Shown here one piece after another: positions 36,691 through 38,985 of a stretch of DNA of 38,985 nucleotides. The notes under the pieces are model-generated. The model saw only the letters and a program-made list of their open reading frames with translations, ran no database searches and was not told where the DNA came from. The position numbers were made by a program, and so were the translations under genes. The stretch's first letter is position 1. Each line of letters begins with the position of its first letter. This DNA comes from Azoarcus sp. GTDB lineage: Bacteria; Pseudomonadota; Gammaproteobacteria; Burkholderiales; Rhodocyclaceae. The stretch covers positions 1 to 38,985 of the forward strand of contig JAISPJ010000066.1 in assembly GCA_031274995.1 (NCBI GenBank). The letters are read 5' to 3'.

Positions 36691-36744
36691 GTAACGCTTT
36701 AAGACACATTCGCAACAGCGGTAATAAAAGGCAGGATAAACATC

Positions 36745-38841
<2,097 letters not shown>

Positions 38842-38866
38842 CAACGAATGAACACGAGGAACCAGC

Positions 38867-38985
38867 ATGGCTAAGGGAAAGTTTGAGCGTACAAAGCCGC
38901 ACGTGAACGTGGGGACGATCGGTCACGTGGACCACGGCAAGACGACGCTGACGGCGGCGATCACGTTGATCCTGTCGAAGAGGTT
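38867..38985 (+). CDS. tuf: Elongation factor Tu, N-terminal part (3' truncated by window end)
   Basis: The final 119 bases encode [20 protein letters not shown] and then [19 protein letters not shown], the EF-Tu N-terminus with its G1 motif [10 protein letters not shown]-Tu carries aminoacyl-tRNA to the ribosome. GAGGA precedes the ATG. It is the fourth gene of the str operon. The codons seen are almost only ACG for Thr and GTG for Val, a more extreme choice than in fusA. The rest lies beyond the window. Confidence 0.96.
   Translation, partial: MAKGKFERTKPHVNVGTIGHVDHGKTTLTAAITLILSKR

Overview
The window reads as a chromosomal segment of a betaproteobacterium, most like Rhodocyclales or Nitrosomonadales. 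The evidence is gene order and protein style: nusB-thiL-pgpA, groES-groEL behind a CIRCE operator, a metX-metW pair, rpmH-rnpA-yidC, rsmB followed by a DUF4390 gene, ntrY-ntrX and trkA-trkH, and the str operon rpsL-rpsG-fusA-tuf. Most content is housekeeping. No phage, transposase, integrase or CRISPR array was seen.

Layout. 1-1.8 kb: end of nusB, thiL (its expected ATG is not in the sequence) and pgpA. 1.9-2.4 kb: a solitary HicA-like gene, a shared hairpin terminator and tRNA-Phe(GAA). 2.4-4.6 kb (minus): a TctE/QseC-type sensor kinase and its OmpR-type regulator, with a direct-repeat box just upstream. 5-7.1 kb (minus): groES-groEL with a perfect CIRCE and a sigma70-type promoter. 7.25-9.45 kb: a PAS-containing chemoreceptor behind a candidate sigma28 promoter. 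9.6-11.8 kb: prfC and a membrane-anchored retropepsin-like protease. 11.9-15.8 kb: a strongly AT-rich two-gene block encoding a PAS-rich hybrid histidine kinase (REC and Hpt included) and a partner response regulator, very likely acquired horizontally. 16-19.3 kb: a ferric-reductase-like flavocytochrome, then metX-metW. 19.3-21.8 kb: rpmH-rnpA-yidC with a strong terminator. 21.9-28.1 kb: a DUF3053 lipoprotein, a perfect parS site, rsmB, DUF4390, an NtrY-like kinase and a degenerate NtrX-like regulator. 28.2-31.1 kb: the TrkA-TrkH potassium uptake system. 31.3-35.5 kb: a Bax-inhibitor-1 protein, a GNAT acetyltransferase, rpmE, a divergent TrmB-like methyltransferase, a UPF0149/SEC-C protein and a degenerate HD-GYP protein. 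35.76 kb to the end: rpsL-rpsG-fusA and the start of tuf.

How it fits together. Ribosome and RNA functions (nusB, tRNA-Phe, prfC, rpmH, rnpA, rsmB, rpmE, rpsL, rpsG, fusA, tuf) dominate. Three separate two-component modules lie within 25 kb. The parS site and rpmH-rnpA-yidC suggest that the middle of the window is near the replication origin. The most interesting items are the AT-rich phosphorelay pair, the NtrX-like regulator without its ATPase motifs, the HD-GYP protein without its HD, the TrmB-like protein with Asn at both conserved Asp positions, and the lost thiL start codon. I did not find an evident multi-gene novel defence or biosynthetic system.
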